Assembly: GCA_964400655.1 (NCBI GenBank)
Contig: CAYNVN010000093.1
Location: 1-9,009, forward strand
Reading direction: 5' to 3'
Length of the DNA stretch: 9,009 nt
Origin: B16-G9 sp964400655
GTDB taxonomy: Bacteria; Bacteroidota; Bacteroidia; Bacteroidales; F082
In this document: positions 5,518 to 9,009 of the stretch, one piece after another
How positions within the stretch are numbered: position 1 is the stretch's first letter
Layout: every line of letters starts with the position of its first letter
The notes under the pieces: generated by a model
Told to the model about the DNA's origin: nothing
The model's input: the letters and a program-made list of their open reading frames with translations, nothing else
Databases searched by the model: none
Translations under genes and position numbers: made by a program

Positions 5518-6837
5518 TTATAAGTCGCTTTCTGCGCAGCAGTTATTTAAAACGTCAAAGTCAATTTGATTTTCGGTAGTGGCAATAATACTGGTGATGG
5601 TGGTATCTCCGGTAACATTTACGGCCGTACGGATCATATCCAGCGGGCGGTCAACGGCAAAAATAAGGGCAATGCCTTCGGTGGGGATTCCAACGGCGGT
5701 AAGCACAATTACAAGCATAACCATTCCTGCACCGGGTACGGCTGCCGAGCCTATGGAGGCAAGGGTGGCGGTAAGTATAATGGTAAGCTGCTGCCCTATG
5801 GTGAGGTCCATACCGTAAACCTGAGCCAAAAATACGGCGGCTACCGCCTGATACAAACTGGTTCCGTCCATATTAATGGTCGCCCCTAACGGTAGCACAA
5901 AGCTGGCGGTTTCGTTGGAAATACCCAGTTTTTGTTCTGCCGTTTCCATGGTAAGCGGAAGGGTGGCTGCACTGGAACTGGTAGAAAATGCTAATAACTG
6001 TACCGGAGTGAGGGCTTTAAGAAAAGTGGATAGTTTGACTTTTGTCAGGAATTTGATAAATAACGGATAAACACCAAAAATCATTATCAGTAACCCGATA
6101 ACTACGGTTAGCGAGTAAAGCCCAAGTGCAGCAAACAACGATACGGTATCCTCAAGGTTGTTGCCGGCAACATCCACAATCAGCGCAGCAAGCAAGGCAA
6201 ATACACCGAACGGAGCTGTTTTCATAATGATGTCTATCATTTTTAAAATGATATGGTTGGAGCTATCGATAAAAGCTTTTACCGGTGCTGTTTTTGATTC
6301 GGGAAGCAGGATGATGCTGATGCCAAACAACAGGGCAAAAAAGATTACTTTCAACATTTGGGTGTTGTCGGTCATTGCGCCAAAAATGTTGGACGGAACC
6401 AAATCAACAACAAACTGTAAAGGAGATTCCTCTTTTACATGAACGGCAGCAGCCTCTTTTTGTTTAACGTTTTCGGAATATTTTTGTTTGAATTCGGCTA
6501 CCTTATCCTGTGGAAATATTTTACCCGGATTGGTAACGTTTACAATAATTAAACCTATTGAGATGGCAATAACGGTTGTAAGAATGTATAAAATAATGGT
6601 CCGTAACCCCATGCGCGAAAGTTTGGAAACATCTTTCAGGTTTGTAATTCCGCTAATCAGCGAAACCAGCACCAACGGCACGGCAATAAGTTTTAACAGG
6701 TTAATGAAAATGGTTCCCCAGGGCTTAATGTAAAAGGTGGTAAATTCTACCCATCCCGCTTTAACGGCAATGAGTCCCCAGATAATACCGGCTACCATCC
6801 CAATGAGGATTTGCCAGTGAAACGCTATTTTTTTCAT
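5518..6837 (-). CDS. Dicarboxylate/amino acid:cation symporter (DAACS/SDF), probably glutamate/aspartate type
   Basis: A 439-residue inner-membrane transporter with the SDF-family elevator fold, which imports acidic substrates using a Na+ or H+ gradient. Hairpin HP1 has the Ser-rich tip STSSSAATLP (285-294), TM7 has NMDGT (322-326), and HP2 has SIGSAAVPGAG (361-371). TM8 reads DRPLDMIRTAVNVTGD (396-411). By comparison with archaeal GltPh (recalled numbering), R403 equals R397, which binds the substrate side-chain carboxylate; D400 equals D394, which binds the amino group; N407 and D411 equal sodium ligands N401 and D405. This favours an acidic amino acid over a simple C4-dicarboxylate. A charged, Lys/Glu-rich insertion at ~105-140 is probably an external loop. 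A Met 14 codons upstream (6877-6879) is possible, but MKKIAFHWQILIGM is a typical family N-terminus. Not obviously linked in function to its neighbours; probably its own transcription unit. Confidence 0.92.
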   Translation of the reverse strand: MKKIAFHWQILIGMVAGIIWGLIAVKAGWVEFTTFYIKPWGTIFINLLKLIAVPLVLVSLISGITNLKDVSKLSRMGLRTIILYILTTVIAISIGLIIVNVTNPGKIFPQDKVAEFKQKYSENVKQKEAAAVHVKEESPLQFVVDLVPSNIFGAMTDNTQMLKVIFFALLFGISIILLPESKTAPVKAFIDSSNHIILKMIDIIMKTAPFGVFALLAALIVDVAGNNLEDTVSLFAALGLYSLTVVIGLLIMIFGVYPLFIKFLTKVKLSTFLKALTPVQLLAFSTSSSAATLPLTMETAEQKLGISNETASFVLPLGATINMDGTSLYQAVAAVFLAQVYGMDLTIGQQLTIILTATLASIGSAAVPGAGMVMLVIVLTAVGIPTEGIALIFAVDRPLDMIRTAVNVTGDTTITSIIATTENQIDFDVLNNCCAESDL

Positions 6838-6935
6838 AAACACAATTCTGATTAGGCAGCGGTTTACACAACCTGTCAAACTTAAGCATTTTTTTTATTG
6901 GTACCGGGGTGTGTTTGGTGACAACCCTGTGGACT

Positions 6936-6961
6936 AATAAACATGAAATATTCTGTTTATT
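6936..6961 (-). other. A/U-rich inverted repeat spanning the alpha-2-macroglobulin stop codon
   Basis: AATAAACA (6936-6943) and TGTTTATT (6954-6961) are perfect 8-bp arms around a 10-nt spacer; the TAA stop lies in the stem. The stem is A/U-rich and no T-tract follows on the minus strand, so it is at most a weak 3'-end hairpin. I see no better terminator in the 119-bp gap before the symporter. Confidence 0.3.
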
Positions 6962-9009
6962 TACCGGTCACCTCAATTGTTTCACCCTGCGAATGAGCGG
7001 CAAATTCAGGAGCATAAAGGCATTGGATGGATGCCAATCCTACCGGAAAAACTCCCTGTTGGGTTAAATGAACCGGATATTCCAATACATAAGTTCCTTT
7101 GTTTAGATACCGGAAGAAGTAGCCGGTGGAGGCATCTTTATTGTTACGATAATATCCCAAACCACCGCTAAAGCTGTAACCCGAAAGTTGTTGGGTAACT
7201 TCCATACCTGTGGCACGCACATCTTTCAATTCCACAAACTCCATGTTGCGGTCGGCACGGATAACCAAACGAACCACCAGTTTGTCGCCCGTTGTTAACT
7301 TATTACCCGTTATTTCTTCCAGTACCGGTCCGGCAGCCGTTAGTTTTTCCACATAGAGTTTTTTCTCAATATGCAATGGCGATTTAGCCGAGGCGCTGAC
7401 CTTGTCAATATCTTCAAAATATTGCCAGTAAGCGGCTCCCCAGGTAATGTGGCTGTTGGGATTGTTTACTTCGATAACTCCCATTTCCGGTTTAACTTCA
7501 TCTGCTGTCCACGACTTTTTAAAATACCCGGTTCCCGCCTCGGGATTGGAACCTTCGCCTTTTAAAACCAAAGGCTTACCACTCAGTTTAACGGAAACAG
7601 GTTGAGTTTCGGTTAATAGCGAATTTTTACCGGTCATCAGCAAAGCGTAAACCGCTTCGGCGGTGGCCGATGAAGAGGCCCAGCGTTGGGTTTGTTTCTG
7701 TTTCAGCAGCCATACTTTCATTTTGTCGATGTTTTGAGGATTGTAGTTCAGGCGGCTGAAGGCTTCGATGATCATCGCCTGCGTTTCCACCGGTGCCTGA
7801 TACCAGTACCAGCCGTGTTCCGAACGCCAGTATATACCTAATTCATCGCTGTATAGCGACCGCTCTTCCAGCGAGCGTAAAATGGCTTCGGCTTCATTAC
7901 GCATGCCGTTTTCAAACATCACCACGGCAATTATGGCCTGCAGGTAGTTGTTTTCTTTTAGCCAGTATTGTTTAGCCTGACCGAGATAATAATCAAAAGC
8001 TTTCCTGTATCGTTTGTTTATGGCAAAATCATCTTTCAACAGGGTTCGGGCATAGAGATATTGAATTTGAGCTGATCGTATCTGTTTTTTATTCAGTTTG
8101 ACTTTGGGTTGCTTTTTCAGGTTTTCGTAATCCTCGTTTATTTTTTTGTCGAGGTAAGAAACCGCTCTGTTTAGCATGTTTTTAATACCGGGGTCATCCG
8201 GCGAAACAACTCTTTTATCAATCAATTTAGCCATACCCAGTACAATGGCCTGTGTGGTGTAACGGTCGTCGCTCATCCCTTTAAACCACGACCAGGCACC
8301 GGAACCAAGCTGTAGTTGCTGTAGTTTGTCCAGTGTGTTCCGTTGTTGATTTTTCAGGTTGTTCAGGTCGAACAGCAAGGCAATTCTCCGTTTTTGTTCG
8401 CTTTCGTTTTGGGCTTCCAAAACCCAGGGTGTTTCTTCCAAAACCGTATTTTTCAACTCCTGATTTTTTTGCAAAGCAGATAAAAAAGCATCGGGAGAAT
8501 TAATTTTCCAGCTTTCAAACACCGCTTTTATTTTAGGTGTGCTGTTAACAATCCATCCCGAAAGGGCATTGGCGAACCAGGCTCTGAAAAGATTGGAAGC
8601 GCTTTGGGTGGAAGGTTCACTCAGGTAAGGAAGTGCCTGAATGGCATACCAGGCAGGGTTGGAGGTGAACTCCAGTGTATAACTGAAATTTTTCAGCGTG
8701 GAAAGCGAGGCAATCTTTCCCTGATCAATCAACTTTTTGAATTGATACCTTTTATGACCCCGGGCATTAACGTACATGGGCAGGGTTTCGGTAACCAGCA
8801 CACGGTTGGTCAATACGGGGATTACCCGCTCTTCGCCATCGGAAAAAGTTTCGGAAGCAGCCTCAATGCGGTAAGCCATCAGGTTGATGTTGTGAGGTAT
8901 GGCAATCATCCAGCTGACTTTGGTGCTTTCGTGTGCTTTTAAATTCAGAATTTTTCCGGTGGCCATACGTGTTAAAAACAGATTCAGTTTTTTATTGGTA
9001 ACAGGGTCG
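6957..9009 (-). CDS. Alpha-2-macroglobulin family protein, C-terminal part (5' end outside window)
   Basis: The reading frame stays open to the right edge: 14 codons (DPVTNKKLNLFLTR, 8967-9008) precede the first in-window Met at 8964-8966. That Met is therefore internal, and ~683 residues of a protein normally near 1,800-2,000 residues are seen. Numbering from that Met, ~1-95 is a macroglobulin/CUB-like beta region. The alpha-helical thioester-type domain begins at NPAWYAIQALPYL (103-115) and includes GAWSWFKG (223-230), DDRY (233-236) and repeated helical pairs to about 455. Beta-sandwich domains follow, ending in a receptor-binding-like domain with LNKGTYVLEYPV and IQCLYAPEFAAHSQG (647-661). 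Where the family has a C-x-E-Q thioester, this copy reads SEPSTQSAS (116-124), without Cys or Glu; the only Cys is C649. It thus probably cannot trap proteases covalently. Bacterial homologues are periplasmic or envelope lipoproteins guarding against proteases; the signal peptide is not in the window. Confidence 0.88.
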   Translation of the reverse strand, partial: DPVTNKKLNLFLTRMATGKILNLKAHESTKVSWMIAIPHNINLMAYRIEAASETFSDGEERVIPVLTNRVLVTETLPMYVNARGHKRYQFKKLIDQGKIASLSTLKNFSYTLEFTSNPAWYAIQALPYLSEPSTQSASNLFRAWFANALSGWIVNSTPKIKAVFESWKINSPDAFLSALQKNQELKNTVLEETPWVLEAQNESEQKRRIALLFDLNNLKNQQRNTLDKLQQLQLGSGAWSWFKGMSDDRYTTQAIVLGMAKLIDKRVVSPDDPGIKNMLNRAVSYLDKKINEDYENLKKQPKVKLNKKQIRSAQIQYLYARTLLKDDFAINKRYRKAFDYYLGQAKQYWLKENNYLQAIIAVVMFENGMRNEAEAILRSLEERSLYSDELGIYWRSEHGWYWYQAPVETQAMIIEAFSRLNYNPQNIDKMKVWLLKQKQTQRWASSSATAEAVYALLMTGKNSLLTETQPVSVKLSGKPLVLKGEGSNPEAGTGYFKKSWTADEVKPEMGVIEVNNPNSHITWGAAYWQYFEDIDKVSASAKSPLHIEKKLYVEKLTAAGPVLEEITGNKLTTGDKLVVRLVIRADRNMEFVELKDVRATGMEVTQQLSGYSFSGGLGYYRNNKDASTGYFFRYLNKGTYVLEYPVHLTQQGVFPVGLASIQCLYAPEFAAHSQGETIEVTGK

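Noticed and set aside
1601..6733. Several plus-strand open frames (for example 1601-1837, 3803-4192, 5566-5889, 6158-6442)
   Set aside because: All lie opposite well-supported minus-strand genes, show no recognisable domain, and have composition expected from antisense translation of those genes.
6838..6879. Longer N-terminus for the symporter starting at 6879
   Set aside because: The extra 14 residues (MTGCVNRCLIRIVF) do not resemble the family N-terminus, while MKKIAFHWQ at 6837 does.
6849..6892. E. coli-like promoter TTGACA / TAATCA upstream of the symporter on the minus strand
   Set aside because: The spacer is 19 bp, and Bacteroidota primary sigma factors recognise TTTG/TAnnTTTG-type elements instead. 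Likely chance.
8964..8966. In-window ATG as the true start of the alpha-2-macroglobulin gene
   Set aside because: The frame remains open to the window edge, the upstream codons read as a sensible continuation, and the protein would lack its signal peptide and all N-terminal domains.

Overview
The window is a gene-dense stretch of a Bacteroidota chromosome, most like a Bacteroidales or Marinilabiliales-type member. The evidence is a type IX secretion sorting domain on a secreted protein, an outer-membrane beta-barrel fused to an anti-sigma-like N-terminus, a thioester-less bacterial alpha-2-macroglobulin, mostly weak Shine-Dalgarno sequences, one possible TAnnTTTG promoter element, and moderate A/T richness. 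All seven protein genes lie on the minus strand, so transcription runs from right to left. I see no tRNA, rRNA, CRISPR array, insertion sequence or prophage gene.

Right part (6957-9009): the C-terminal ~680 residues of a large alpha-2-macroglobulin-family envelope protein whose 5' part lies beyond the right edge. After a 119-bp gap with no gene comes a DAACS (SDF-family) sodium/proton-coupled symporter (5518-6837). Its TM8 residues point to an acidic amino acid such as glutamate or aspartate.

Central part (1916-5384): a tight three-gene unit. An ECF sigma factor (4833-5384) overlaps by 11 bp a protein (3494-4843) with a short cytoplasmic anti-sigma-like segment, one inner-membrane helix, a ~150-residue low-complexity periplasmic linker and a C-terminal outer-membrane barrel. 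Twelve bp later comes a secreted PKD-domain protein with a type IX secretion signal (1916-3481). The architecture fits a signalling device spanning both membranes: the barrel could sense the outer membrane or cell surface and release the sigma factor in the cytoplasm, with the T9SS protein as candidate target or partner. This is the most interesting part of the window. A near-perfect palindrome sits just upstream of the sigma factor's ribosome binding site, and the anti-sigma/barrel gene appears to start with TTG.

Left part (1-1861): a CE4-type polysaccharide deacetylase (1256-1861) and the radical-SAM heme chaperone hemW (108-1235), 20 bp apart. They may read through from the sigma unit or use their own promoter in the 54-bp gap. 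Beyond hemW, at the left edge, is a nested palindromic repeat (3-53): a 21-bp GC-rich palindrome sits inside a longer one, and its removal leaves an uninterrupted outer element.

Likely transcription units: alpha-2-macroglobulin; symporter; sigma/barrel/PKD, possibly continuing into deacetylase/hemW. No gene-free stretch exceeds 300 bp; the longest are 5385-5517 (133 bp), 6838-6956 (119 bp) and 1-107.
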